This document shows positions 1 to 10,984 of a stretch of DNA of 64,000 bases, one piece after another (the first letter of the stretch is position 1; every line of letters begins with the position of its first letter). The DNA comes from Cristatella mucedo (Eukaryota; Bryozoa; Phylactolaemata; Cristatellidae): NCBI GenBank assembly GCA_009760855.2, contig WPIO01000081.1, forward strand, positions 763,001 to 827,000, in the 5' to 3' direction. The notes under the pieces are model-generated. The model made no database searches. It was not told the origin of the DNA and saw only the letters and a program-made list of their open reading frames with translations. The position numbers were made by a program, and so were the translations under genes.

Positions 1-185
1 TCGGTGAGCCGTGATGGCACACTAGGTAAGGTGGTCGCTGTTCGCGACCTCGGTCCCGAGGACGTGGGTTCGAATCTTGTGGTGGGCAATCCTTTATTGC
101 TTCGGCAAGCGGTGGTGATAGCCGTAAAGGCTCTTCTGTCGCTATACAAAAGAGAATGTTAAATCAGCTAGTATTTTTTTAATGT
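1..185 (+). mobile_element. SINE-1 copy (tRNA-derived), cut by window start
   Basis: The head resembles a tRNA: an A-box-like GATGGCACACTAGG is followed by a B-box GGGTTCGAATC at about 68-78. The body then reads through GGTGGGCAATCC and a conserved tail (AAGGCTCTTCTGTCGCTATA, then AAATCAGCTAGT) before an AT-rich end. The same order recurs in about ten places in this window, which defines the family I call SINE-1. Such elements are non-coding, transcribed by RNA polymerase III and moved by LINE enzymes. The 5' end may lie outside the window. Confidence 0.75.
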
Positions 186-277
186 AAACGAAATTTAATT
201 CTCAATTCCAGCTATGAGAGCGCATGCTGCTGCCATATATCAAGTCGGCAAATTATCTCCCCCTTTTGGCATTCACC

Positions 278-470
278 AATAAATAAATAAATAAATCCTA
301 GCTGATTAAACAGCTTTTTTTGTATAGCGACAGAAGAGCCTTTACGGCCATCACAACGGCTTGCAGTGGCGATACAGGATCGCCCACCGCAGGAATCAAA
401 CCTTCGGCCTCGGGACCGAGGTCGTGAAAGCAACTGCCTTACCTGGTGCGCCATCACGGCTCACCGATGT
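278..470 (-). mobile_element. SINE-1 copy, inverted relative to the copy at 1-185
   Basis: The reverse complement begins ATCGGTGAGCCGTGATGGCG, passes a B-box-like block, then carries the SINE-1 tail and ends in TTTATT repeats (the AATAAATAAATAAAT at 280-294 on the plus strand). It faces the copy at 1-185 across about 92 bp of AT-rich DNA, so the two could pair into a stem of about 180 bp. It looks full length. Confidence 0.75.
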
Positions 471-1174
471 AGTAGTGGTATTAAAAATACCCTCGCAGTA
501 ATACTAAAAGTCCATTACAAAGGACTCGCTATAAACGTGACTCGGTGACTGTGACGGACTTATGGGCTAAAAACCTAGCTTCTCATAGATGTTGATTGCT
601 ATAGCTATTATTACTATTATTAAAAATCGATGTACTATTAAATGGCTACCGGTCATCTGGCGACCATCAAAGTACGACGTACAGGGTTCGATCTTAGGCG
701 CCAGCTGTGCAGCACTATCAATGCTCTCCCTCTGGCAGCAATTTCATTGATAGATAAACCATCCACCACGGTTTTTCTACACTGATGATTACGCCGGCGG
801 GCCCTGGGAGCACGGGGTTCGGGACGAGCCAAGTGGCTCAGAAGTCGTCTGAAAGTTTCAGCTGTGACCAAGTTTCCGTCAACGGATTTTGTCTCTGGTT
901 GCATAGAGACCTTGCGAGGGTTCATCTGAAGGTCAGACATAAGCAACCTTTATTATGGACGATATTGAGTATGGCAGAGAACATACATGGTCCTATACGA
1001 TGCCGGAACAAACGCACGTGAGTGACCCTTGACCTTCTTCAGTACGCTGCCGGGGTCGCGAACTGAATTCAAGAGCTTACCATAGGTTCCCCAGGCTTTA
1101 TGTGGGAGCCCGGGACACTGGGCTCTTATATCATCGTACTGAGGACGAATCGTAAGGGCCAACTAAATTCTGTG
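471..1174. other. Unassigned stretch
   Basis: I see no gene, exon or clear repeat here. Short open frames on both strands are not supported by any recognisable domain. The part at 700-960 has a patchwork character like a decayed repeat, but no family can be named. Confidence 0.4.
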
Positions 1175-1288
1175 AGATAAACAAGAGCATTTAAGCTTCT
1201 TTTCAAATTTAGTCAAGTCATGGATATTGTGACTTCAGACGGGAGGGAGTTCCAGGTTTTAGGAGCACACTAACTAAATTCAAGCTTA
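1175..1288 (-). mobile_element. LINE-A fragment (end of ORF2 region), antisense
   Basis: The plus strand carries GTCAAGTCATGG and GGGAGGGAGTTCCAGG in the same order and spacing as the antisense LINE-A copies near 17255-17300 and 40256-40310. These encode, in reverse, the conserved WNSLP-like C-terminal region of the reverse transcriptase protein. It is short and diverged. Confidence 0.6.
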
Positions 1289-1834
1289 CGGAATGATAGT
1301 AGGTTCATATGAAATGTAGCTAAATTATCTGGGTCAGAAAATTTTAGTCGGCGGATTCTCTGTGATCTGTAGTAGCATAGTTCACTTAGGGCTGAGCTGG
1401 TTGAATTAGCTGGTATCGACCGCCCAACAGCGAGTACTTTCGATGCACAATTCCACCCTCTCCGCTCAGCGGCAGCGGTGCCTTGTGCAAGAAAATAGCT
1501 GGTAATAAATAGGCTGAGCTTATTCGTCATCCAGTGGCCCCAAAACCGGAGTTTCTGCGTATCACCGAGAGGGATTACGGCTTCTCTCGGGGGGGGGGGG
1601 CTTTCGGTGCAGACCCGACGGATGAAATGCCTGACAGCACATGCTTAGAACTGCCAACTCTAAGCAGGGTAACATAATTTTGATAAATGATCAATACCAG
1701 CTACTAGTAGGCTGGCGAGATAGACGAGATGACTCTCGTGTAAAAGGGTCGTGGCCATCGCAGCGTGCCAAGTTTAACAATCATTTGGAACAAACCCCCA
1801 TAGGCGGCCTGAGTATCGAACTGCTCCCAGCTTC
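1289..1834. other. Unassigned stretch
   Basis: No gene or repeat is recognised. It holds a short poly-G run near 1590-1599. Confidence 0.4.
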
Positions 1835-1840
1835 TCCTTC

Positions 1841-1893
<53 letters not shown>

Positions 1894-1993
1894 CCTTCCC
1901 TCCCTCCCTCCCTCCCTCCCTCCCTCCCTCCCTCCCTCCCTCTCCCTCTCCCTCTCTTCCTCTCTATCCCTCCCTCTCTCTCTCTCCTCTCTC

Positions 1994-2031
<38 letters not shown>

Positions 2032-2100
2032 TCTCTCCCTCTCTCCCTCCCTCTCCCTCCCCCTCTCCCTTTCTCCCTCTCTCCCTCTCTCCCTCTCTCC

Positions 2101-2192
<92 letters not shown>

Positions 2193-2226
2193 ACCCTCCC
2201 TCCCCCTCTCTCTCTCTCTCTCTCTC
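1835..2226. repeat. Composite (CT)n / (CCCT)n / poly-C microsatellite
   Basis: A pyrimidine tract of about 390 bp: CT repeats, CCCT repeats at about 1891-1945, mixed CT and CCCT, CT again, then a run of 42 consecutive C at 2151-2192, and a last CT block. Open frames across it (Ser-Leu on plus, Arg-Glu on minus) are artefacts of the repeat. It abuts the 5' end of a LINE-A fragment at about 2227. Confidence 0.95.
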
Positions 2227-2835
2227 TTGAGCAAGCAAGTTCCAGTCTGCTTGTAGAGCTAATCACTCCACAGAGTCAACATTGCTTAGGGTTACAATGC
2301 CCATCTCAGGAATGCAGACTTCTCAGGAATGCAGACTTGGGTAAAGTCCCTCTACTTGTTTTGCTTGATCTTACGGTGGCGTTCGATAGGACCGATCGCC
2401 AAGTCCTTCTCGAGCGCCTCTCATCCCGCCTGGGCGTCGCTGGCATTGCACTGCCGTGGTTTAAGTCCTATCTCGGTGGGCGACTCCAGAGTTTTGATGT
2501 GAATGGGAAAGGCTTGCCCGAGGAACCACTAAAGTATGGGGTACCTCAGCTCCGTGCTTGGTCCGCTTCTATTCACATTTTATACTCTCCCTCCTGCCGA
2601 CGTGATCGCTTAACACAATCTAGGCTTTCACTTCTATGCAGATGACACTCAGCTATACATTTGCTTTGATCCCTCCCAGCCCTCCAGCCCGTCGAATTCT
2701 CTCAACTCCCTTACAGTATGTATTGTTGAATCCGGACATCGGTGGCAGCAAACTTTCTCACATTAAATGACGAAAACCTAACTTACTTGTTATGGGCAAG
2801 CCAAGTATGACTTGGAAACTGGAAAGCTTAACGCA
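2227..2835 (+). mobile_element. LINE-A reverse transcriptase fragment
   Basis: Translation shows decayed reverse transcriptase motifs in order: LLDLTVAFDRTD (motif A region), LERLSSRLG, a GVPQ motif at about 2538-2549, and FYADDTQLY at about 2630-2656 after a frameshift. It matches the antisense LINE-A copy at 18480-17900. Several frameshifts and stops make it dead. A 17-bp tandem duplication lies at about 2306-2339. Confidence 0.85.
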
Positions 2836-2839
2836 GAAA

Positions 2840-3045
2840 TTTTGATAGTTAGGCCGGAGCAAGAGAATGAAGGAACCTGAAAGTAAAATACAATTCTTTA
2901 ATGTCGATACGCTGCTTCTTGGGAACCCAGCGCTGGTGCGCAGTCGTGTAATGTGGCAAGTGAGACGTTCTCGACAGGCAAGCCTAGATGTAAAGCGTTA
3001 TAGCAACTGTAAACCTCTCGTCCGGAACACGAAGTCCCGATTGGC
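2840..3045 (-). mobile_element. LINE-A fragment, antisense, convergent with the preceding piece
   Basis: The plus strand matches the antisense LINE-A segment at 17440-17620: GAATGAAGG, a TGTAATGTGGCAA-like block, CGACAGGCAAGCCTAG and a CTGTAAAC-CTC block. In the coding direction this is the region after the YADD domain. Together with 2227-2835 it makes a head-on inverted junction, a pattern known from twin-priming of LINEs or from later rearrangement. Confidence 0.7.
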
Positions 3046-4570
3046 TGTCTGGGCAACAGTGGTCGACTCGGAGAGGCTGCAAGATCCGCTAGATCAGTAC
3101 GGAGCTGCTGGTTGAGCAAAACCACAAGATAGGTCAAATCACAATGAGGTAGCTATGTTGTGTATGCGAACTGAATTTATTCCTAGCATCATGCAGCGGT
3201 TCACCGGAAGCATAAACAAATGGCGCCGTGTCTTGCGTCGTCTGCCTCACCGAGTGTCAGCGGGCGAACTGAAGCAACTTCGAAGCGTGTTTAGTCTAGG
3301 CGGGTACTGTTTTGGGACTTCTTCGTAATGTTAGCGTACTTCTTCGTAATGTTAGCGTTGGCTACTTGAGATTGGCAACGCAAGCAGAAGCCGGTCATTT
3401 ACCTTAGAGAGCAGCATCAGCAGAAGGCAATGATTACAACAGAGTGAAGACCAACACACACCTTGGTTAGAATGTACCCTAACCCTTGGCAGTCAGGCCG
3501 CGGCACTCGGCTAAACTGTCCTCCCCAGGGGAGTCGTCCCAGCCTCGCTTTCTATCCAAGCCACGGCGAAGAAAGCTGAGCTTAACTGAGAAAACTAAAA
3601 AGAAAACTGAGCTCCTCGACTGAGCTCATGAGCGGAGCCCTCAGTGGAGGCTGCCTCGAGGCAGAGCGTGTGCCTCGTTGGGTCTTAGGAGTCTAGCTGG
3701 TGCATCAGACGCCCAAATCGCCATTTTGCCGAGCGACTAAAACCTTACCGACAGCCCTTGAATTTACGGGCAGGCATCAGAACAAGCCGAATAAGGCGGT
3801 CCCAGCGAACCCAGCTTACAAAACGACGGTCGGTATGCGAAATCCATCGGCGCGACGACTGCCCGGACGTATCTGGACGTCTGAGGTCCTGAAAGGGATC
3901 TTCAATTTCGAGCGCTCAACACTAAGCTATTAGGTACACGACGCTGACGGCTCTGGCCGTTCAAGCCTCGTTAGCAAACAAGCGACACCTCGGCGAGAAG
4001 AGTAAGCGAGCTCCCGGCTGGTCGGCATCAAACCTTCGAGAGTGGCTTGATGACTTGCCTCTGCGGGACGTGGCCATCTCAGTCGCGATTCCGTAATGAA
4101 CGAGCTTTGATTTCCGGTTAGAATTGCCCACCGGCAGCTTTCAGAGAGAGCCACCTACAAAGACATTGCCAGTACTGATTGTTCCTTCATTCGCTTGCAC
4201 ACCGCCAAACTGTTTTCCAATCAGGCGAGGCATCGTAGCGTCAGCTCTTCGGAATTGAGTCGTTTAATAGTGTCTCTATCCGACTTCACATCCTTCGGAG
4301 ACCACGCCTTCAGTTTCGTTTGCTCCCAGTGCCCAGAACTCTCACCCAAAAGACGCCACGACATTGCCTGACTCTGTGGCATTTAAATGAAGCTAGAAAC
4401 TCATCCTCTCATGCTTCTCACTTTTGCCTGCAAAATGCGTACATTGTCCTTATCTGTGCTTATACGCGCTGATATTGAGCATGTGATCACTAACTGATTT
4501 CAGAACGTGTGAATTGCCCTGAAAGAGATTTATTTCTCTTGCGGCTCTATACAAGTGTCTTATAACACAA
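3046..4570. other. Unassigned stretch
   Basis: No gene or named repeat is recognised in about 1.5 kb. A perfect 21-bp tandem duplication (ACTTCTTCGTAATGTTAGCG T) occupies 3317-3358. Open frames are short and lack recognisable domains. Confidence 0.4.
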
Positions 4571-4574
4571 CTCG

Positions 4575-4715
4575 CCGAGCTGGTTTGGTCTAGCTGTTAA
4601 GGTGCTCGCCCCGACCAAGGTCTGACTGAGGTCGTGGGCTCGAGCCCCGAGGCATATGTGAAGCGCCTGAATAGAGATTAAGTTCTCCTGGGGCGCTATG
4701 TAAATGAATTATATA
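4575..4715 (+). mobile_element. SINE-2 copy (tRNA-like head, LINE-A-like tail)
   Basis: An A-box-like GGTTTGGTCTAGCTGTTAAG and a B-box-like GGGCTCGAGCCCC (about 4637-4649) are followed by the tail CGCCTGAATAGAGATTAAG, then TTCTCCTGGGGCGCTATGTA and an AT-rich end. The tail is nearly the same as the last 50 bp of LINE-A (for example at 6510-6570). This is the usual arrangement for a SINE that borrows a LINE's recognition tail. Confidence 0.7.
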
Positions 4716-4734
4716 TATATATGTATATATATAC

Positions 4735-5491
<757 letters not shown>

Positions 5492-5599
5492 ATCTAATCT
5501 TCAGCGCTCGGAAGTATGGGAAATGGCCATTATTGCCTGAAAACTTAACTTGTATAACTAGGATAGTGATTAGCTTGAAATCAACCCATTTCAGCTGAT

Positions 5600-6009
5600 A
5601 AAACTCGAAAAGCTCTCGCTTTCACGATGCATCTGTTGAGATGAGCATTGAGGGTATGGACTTTAAGGGACATTCTCGTTTAAACAGGGATACTACCTCT
5701 AAATTGGTCCATGCATTTGTAACATTCCGTCTTGACTTCTGTAACTCACTGCTTGCTGGTCTACCGGCCTGTACACTCCTGGGCTTACAGCTATACAAAA
5801 CTCAGCATCTAGACGTTTCTGTCGTGAACGTTGCAGTTGCCATATCACACCACTTCTCGCCGATCTGCACTGGCTCCCAGTCAAACACCGCATCGACTTC
5901 AAGGTTTTGTCACTCACTTTTTGGTCCCTTCATTTTTTGGCTCCAGCCTACTTATCAGATCTACTACCCCACCAGGCTAAGCATCGTACCGCCCGCTTTT
6001 TAGATTCTA
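5600..6009 (+). mobile_element. LINE-A fragment, 5' half of an interrupted copy
   Basis: Translation gives [23 protein letters not shown] and, in other frames, HWLPVKHRIDFK and APAYLSDLLPHQAKHRTA, all conserved in the C-terminal half of CR1/L2-type reverse transcriptase proteins and matching 17251-17924 on the opposite strand. The copy stops at a SINE-1 insertion and resumes at about 6169. Confidence 0.8.
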
Positions 6010-6168
6010 ATGGGTGGTTGCTTTTCACGACCTCGGAGCCGAGGTCGTGGGTTCGAATCCTGTGGTGGGCGATCCTTTATCGTCGCTGCAAGCGATAGTG
6101 ATAGCCATAAAGGCTCTTCTGTTGTTATGCAAGAGAGGCTGTTGAATCAGCTAGTACTTGTTTTAATT
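6010..6168 (+). mobile_element. SINE-1 copy nested in LINE-A
   Basis: The copy contains the block ACCTCGGAGCCGAGGTCGTG, the B-box GGTTCGAATCC (about 6049-6060), GGTGGGCGATCC and the tail GGCTCTTCTGTTGTTATGCA, ending near CAGCTAGT. LINE-A sequence that is contiguous elsewhere flanks it on both sides, so it inserted after that LINE copy. Confidence 0.8.
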
Positions 6169-6570
6169 GTTTACCTATACTTCGTATAAACCTCAAATCC
6201 TTTGGAGACCGTGCCTTTAATTCGTATGCTCCCAAAGCCTGGAACTCACTCCCGACTTGCGTCACGATAGCCCCTGACTTGTCCACATTTAAAAAGAACT
6301 TAAATACACACCTATTTAGGACAGCATTTAGTGGGTCCCTGCGATTTGTCCTTGATGTGCTTATGCGTGCTGACACTGTGCATGCTGCCACTAACCACAT
6401 TTGCATACTGACCCTGTGCATGCCACCCCTAACCATGTTATTCATGTTGTTTATTGTGCATGCTACCACTAACCATTCGATCGTGCTACCTTTGCAGCAA
6501 ATGTAAAGTGCCTAGAAAGAGATTGAGTTCTCTGACGGCGCTATATCAAATGTATCATTATCATTGTTAT
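6169..6570 (+). mobile_element. LINE-A 3' end, continuing the interrupted copy
   Basis: This covers the C-terminal coding tail (AWNSLPTCVT in the consensus) and a 3' region with repeated GCATGCTGCCACTAACCA-like blocks. The terminal tail is GTAAAGTGCCTAGAAAGAG, then ATTGAGTTCTCTGACGGCGC, then an ATT-rich end. It defines the 3' end of LINE-A. Confidence 0.85.
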
Positions 6571-7204
6571 TCTACATCCCATTTTGCATAGTCCTTGATG
6601 ACAGCCTGAACTAACGGCTAATAGTTTTAGCCTTGTGATTGCCCATAGAGCCTTAAACCACTGCCATGAAACTGTACCAAGCCTTTGTCTAAGTCCTGTT
6701 CAACTTCTTGGCGAATTCATCACTCTCTACAGTCTTCTTTATCTGATTAAGATACTGGTTTTGACCTTAACTTCCGGCAACTACTGAAAGAAATGTTTGA
6801 GTTTCCTTAAAGCTGCTGTCTAGCCATCTAGATCCGCGTGAAATCGCTTGCTGTGGCCTAAACTGATGTGTTGGTGGTGGTATAAGCCACTTCAGAGATC
6901 TCCTAGTGGCTTGCAGTTGATGTTGTTCTATCCTATAGAAAAATCAGCCCTCAAGTTCAGCCGGAAGGGCACAGTGACATTTCGTTTCCCCAGATTAGAG
7001 AACTTCACTAACTTCACAACAGACTTTACTTCAAGCAGGACAGCGTTAATGGGGCGCCGGGTGAACAGTCTCAATTGAAGTAAACATTGGTGTTTTCTTA
7101 TCGATGGACACGTCCGTATAGAGGTTCCGACCAAGTTGTGTAGCCTTCGAGTTGCGGTACTGCCAATTTTCTATAATACATTTGATAAATAAAATAAAAT
7201 AAAT
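6571..7204. other. Unassigned stretch
   Basis: No gene or repeat is recognised. The end (about 7170-7204) is AT-rich with AATAAAATAAAAT-like blocks next to the antisense LINE-A tail. Confidence 0.4.
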
Positions 7205-7312
7205 TAAATAATAATACATTTGATGTAGCCCCCTCAGAGAACTAAATCTCTTTCTAGGCACTCTACATTTACTGCAACGGTCGCACGATCGAATGGTTAG
7301 TCCGCTCAGCTG
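7205..7312 (-). mobile_element. LINE-A 3' tail, antisense
   Basis: An AATAATAATACATTTGATG start is followed by CCCCCTCAGAGAACTAAATC, then TCTTTCTAGGCACTCTACAT, the reverse of the LINE-A terminal tail. Only the last 100 bp or so is present, typical 5' truncation. Confidence 0.75.
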
Positions 7313-8900
7313 CTGACCGCCTGCGAGGCGGCCGAGGAGAAGCACGTCCGATCGTGCGAGGGTTGTTGGGGGGAGGGAGGACGCGGCCCGAGCGGTCGGC
7401 GTTAGGCTCTACGCACTGCTATTGCGCAAGAAAGGCATCAGCGAGGTAGGCATTCGCATCAGCCGCTTAGATGTTGCGTTACAATATCTGCCGCCAATTG
7501 CGGTCAGGAGAAAGGTGGCAGCCTCTAATTTATTGGTCTTCTCTGACCGTGGAGCGTCGGTGGGGGGAGGTGGCCGGCGCGGCTGCAGCCGATTATCCTG
7601 CGAAGTGCGAACGCCGCGTAGGCGGAAAGCCGTTTAAGCGGCGCTATTGCATTCGACGTCAAACCGCGATCTTTAGTCGAGCGCGCTCTCCGCTGCGGGA
7701 TTGCTACTACAATCGAGGTTCGGCGGCTTCCGTGCCCGCACACAGCTAGGGCTGCAGACGAGGCTCGCGCGAACGGCGCTCGTCTGCAGCCGACGAGCTC
7801 GGTTCGCGATGCTGGCGAAGCCCTGAGCCCTGAGTATCAGGGCTAACGACTTGTAGGTGCAGCACCAATGCAATCAGATATTTCGGCTGCGGCGGAAAAT
7901 GGCAGTCACGCGGAGCCCCCAAACCTTAGCACAACAAGTCCATATCGCTGGCACAGTCTATTTGCCAGCTACTGAGATAAGCAGGCGTTCGACAGAGCCA
8001 GTGACGTGCAACAACTCTCGTAGGACTGAAAGCCTGGCGCTCAAATCAGCTCAGCTGCTCAATCCGCTCGAGCACAATTTCTAGAGCGAAGCTCCCTCCT
8101 TCCTTGCCTCCCTGCCTATTCCAAGGCTTCGGCTTTTCTGCTGCTTTGGTCATAGATTATCGCACATCGGTTCCGAGTGCAATTACGAAAACGCGAATAA
8201 TTATTATCAGTCATAATCTGGCCGATTTAGTATGCGATCGAGGACCATCGATGGCCTTGGCCTTGGCATTGCATATTTGCGAACCTGTGCATTTGTGCAC
8301 CCGCCCGTTTACCGACGTTAATGGGTGTTATGTTACTGTGTCTCCGGCTGCAGCAGCGCTGGTGGAGTCTCACGGAGACACGAAGACACGAGCGGGCGAA
8401 CTTGAGCCGTCAACGAGACTCTATCTTTATTCCCCCAGCGGGTACATATGTAAGCTAGGGGCTGACTCACCACAGATAAGGGAGTGCATCCGTGGTGAGC
8501 CACCATGGTGGGCCACACGCCCACATCAAAGGCCGCACCGAGCCAACCGCCCAAACACCCACCCACATCACAGGCCGCACCGAGCCAACCGCCCAACCAC
8601 CCACCGAGAGCGGGGCACACACCAGTGGCCGACAAGCAACAGGCACACACAACATGGAGCGGTTGCATACGCTGTAGTACTAGAATAAGCTCGCTGCTAT
8701 CCAGTTGCAGCGATACGAAAAAGCCGAAATGACTTTGCCGGCAAAGACGCACTACTGTTCTGAACGGGCAGTGCAGCCTCCACGTGCGGACGGAACAACA
8801 GACAGCAAGCAAAGCGCTAGGTAAAGGGCTAGTCTCCGCCGACGCACAACTAATGCCGTACTAGCTTTGCCCATTAGTTAAGGGTTCTCGTCTTTAACGA
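7313..8900. other. Unassigned GC-moderate stretch with a hairpin and a tandem duplication
   Basis: No exon is recognised. A 12-bp perfect inverted repeat (GCTGCAGACGAG, 7751-7762, and its complement at 7779-7790) has a 16-nt loop. A 42-bp unit (ACATCAAAGGCCGCACCGAG at its start) is duplicated in tandem at 8523-8564 and 8565-8606. Overlapping frames on both strands cover the duplication and have no recognisable domain. Confidence 0.45.
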
Positions 8901-8907
8901 CCGAGGT

Positions 8908-8970
8908 CAAGGTGAATATATTTGATGACCGAGGTCGTGGGCTCAAGCCCCGTGGCATATTTAAAAAAAT
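8908..8970 (+). mobile_element. SINE-2 fragment (B-box part)
   Basis: GACCGAGGTCGTGGGCTCAAG followed by CCCCGTGGCATAT matches the middle of SINE-2. It is immediately followed by an inverted SINE-2 copy. Confidence 0.5.
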
Positions 8971-8974
8971 ATAT

Positions 8975-9112
8975 ACTTCATTTGTATAGCGCCATAAGAG
9001 AACTTAATCTCTATTCTGGCGCTTCGCATACGCGACAGGGCTCGAGCCCACGACCTCGGCCAGACCTTGGTCGGGGCGAGTACCTTAACCGCAGGGCTAA
9101 ACCAAGTGTCTG
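8975..9112 (-). mobile_element. SINE-2 copy, antisense
   Basis: The plus strand reads the SINE-2 tail in reverse (TATAGCGCCATAAGAGAACT, then TAATCTCTATTCTGGCGC), then the B-box complement GGGCTCGAGCCC and the head TTGGTCGGGGCGAGTACCTT. It pairs head-on with the fragment at 8908-8970. Confidence 0.7.
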
Positions 9113-9539
9113 AATAGACTCTCTTCGCGTGCTGTGCAAACGACTTATATTATGATATTTATACCGGCACAGCCATTTACCTTTGAGCCAGCGCTAGCGA
9201 CTTGTAGGGGCAGCACGCATCTACATAGATATAGGTATGCAGACGGTAGCGGAACAGGGCAGCAGCGATGAGTGAAGCGCGTGTACTTTAAGTTAGCAGA
9301 CGTCCAGCATCCATAGCGCAAAGAAGTCTATTTTCGACAGCGGCGGCGAATGCGTACAGACATCCAGCATCCGCCACGGCACCAAAAAAACTCTCGAACG
9401 GTGCGCACAGCTAAACCACTAAACTGCCAACCGGCGATATTCCGGCCTCTTCCAAGCTCCGCCAGGCTTTCGCCTGGCTCACAGCCTAGACAGCAAACTC
9501 CTGCCTCATTGCTCATTGCCTAGCGGAGCAGAGCTGTCT
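9113..9539. other. Unassigned stretch
   Basis: No gene or repeat is recognised. Confidence 0.4.
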
Positions 9540-10455
9540 GACTATTACATTATTTCTGCTTGTATGCCGCCTAAGTGTAGATTAATGCTTAACCGGTTTC
9601 CTAGTCTAAGCAGATGTACCTATGCTACGGTCCCTCTCTGCATTCTAGAGTGTCTCTCAGCTCCCTTGTTGCATGCATTGCTGACATTCGCACTTGGATA
9701 CAAATCAAGTGTTTCTCAAATTGAACGAGGATGAAACCAACTTACTAGTATTGGAAATGCTGTTTTAATCAGAAAGTTGGAAAACTCATCCCTCAAATGG
9801 ACTCGGCAAGTACAGTTAGCAGCTGCAGTATCTGCACGAAATCTGAGCGTCCTGTTCCAAAGTTTTCACTGAGACGACCAGATCAGCCTCATCGTCAATT
9901 ATGCCTACTTTTAGTTAAGTAACATTGCAAACTTTCAGGCCTGCTTAGACAGTGATGCTACATACTCGTCGTGCATTTGTGACATTCCGTCTTTACTTCA
10001 GCAACTCATTGCTCGCAGGTCTTCCAGCCAGTGCAATGAGGAGCTCTTACGTGGTCAAAAACACAAATGGTAAGCTTGTCTGCCGGTAACGTCGCACATG
10101 CCACATTACATCACTTCTCACCGAACTGCACTGGCTTCCAATCAAGCAGCGTATCGACTTCAAGGTTGTGTCACTCACTTTTAGGTCCCCGCATTCTCTT
10201 TCTCCTGCCTACCTATCTGAACTACTGCTCAATCAGGCTAGAAATCTTACCGCCAGCTCTTCTTACTGAAGTCCTTTTAGCTGTTCCTCCAACTAACCTT
10301 GAATCATTTTGAAACCATGCCTTTAAGTTCGCATGCTCACAAAGTATGGATCTCACTCACGACTGACGTCACGGCATCTCCTGACTGGAAGGTTTTTAAG
10401 CAGAAGCTTAAAAAACATCTGTTCCTCACATCATTTGCTGGGTGAGTATAACTTT
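9540..10455 (+). mobile_element. LINE-A reverse transcriptase C-terminal fragment
   Basis: Decayed coding sequence in several frames. It starts near LADIRTW-like residues after the YADD domain, then has LNEDETNLLVL, HAFVTFRLYF and a HWLPIKQRIDFK-type block at about 10125-10165, and ends before the 3' untranslated part. Stops and frameshifts throughout show an old copy. Confidence 0.7.
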
Positions 10456-10984
10456 TCCTTTGCGTGGTTTTGCGTGCCGATGCTGTGCCTGCTATCGCTA
10501 ACCATGTCGACACTGCCTAAAGCCTGTGCTGACCAACTCCTTCCACAACTCACAGGCAGCATGAACGAGACAGCTGCTACTGCTTCCGCCATAGCTACTG
10601 CTCCTGTCACTGCTACTGCTGCCGCCGGGAAAATTGAAAGCCGCGATAGATTTATGGCTGTTTTCTGATTCATCCTGAGCTGCTTTTCTGTCTCCCGACT
10701 TTTATTGTGTCGTCAAAAGCATCTGCCATTGGACAAGATTCCTGCTCGAATGTGTGCCAGCGCCATAGAGCCGTGGAGACGGAAGCTGGCCATCTCCCCT
10801 GCCGACGGCCGCTCCAGTGTCTACCCATGGGTAGATATCTGCAGCCGTTCCACTTGCTCTAGTGAGTTACCGTCGTCTTCGCAGTAGTGGACACGCCAAC
10901 GTCGGGTACGAGGCTGAGGTCACGTCCTCCTTAGGACGACCTCTGCTTTCCGAAGCCCAGCCCGTAAGTGAAAGTGAACATTGA
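10456..10984. other. Unassigned stretch
   Basis: No gene is recognised. A GCT/GCC-rich patch at about 10555-10630 gives Ala/Thr-rich frames, best read as low-complexity DNA. Confidence 0.35.

Noticed and set aside
1-100. A tRNA gene at the B-box-like sequence
   Set aside because: The pieces do not fold into a full cloverleaf by eye, and the same unit recurs with a fixed non-tRNA tail, as expected for a SINE.
1641-2645. A 334-codon plus-strand frame and minus-strand Arg-Glu frames of 90-176 codons
   Set aside because: They are translations of the CT/CCCT/poly-C microsatellite, extended at the end into LINE-A reverse transcriptase sequence.
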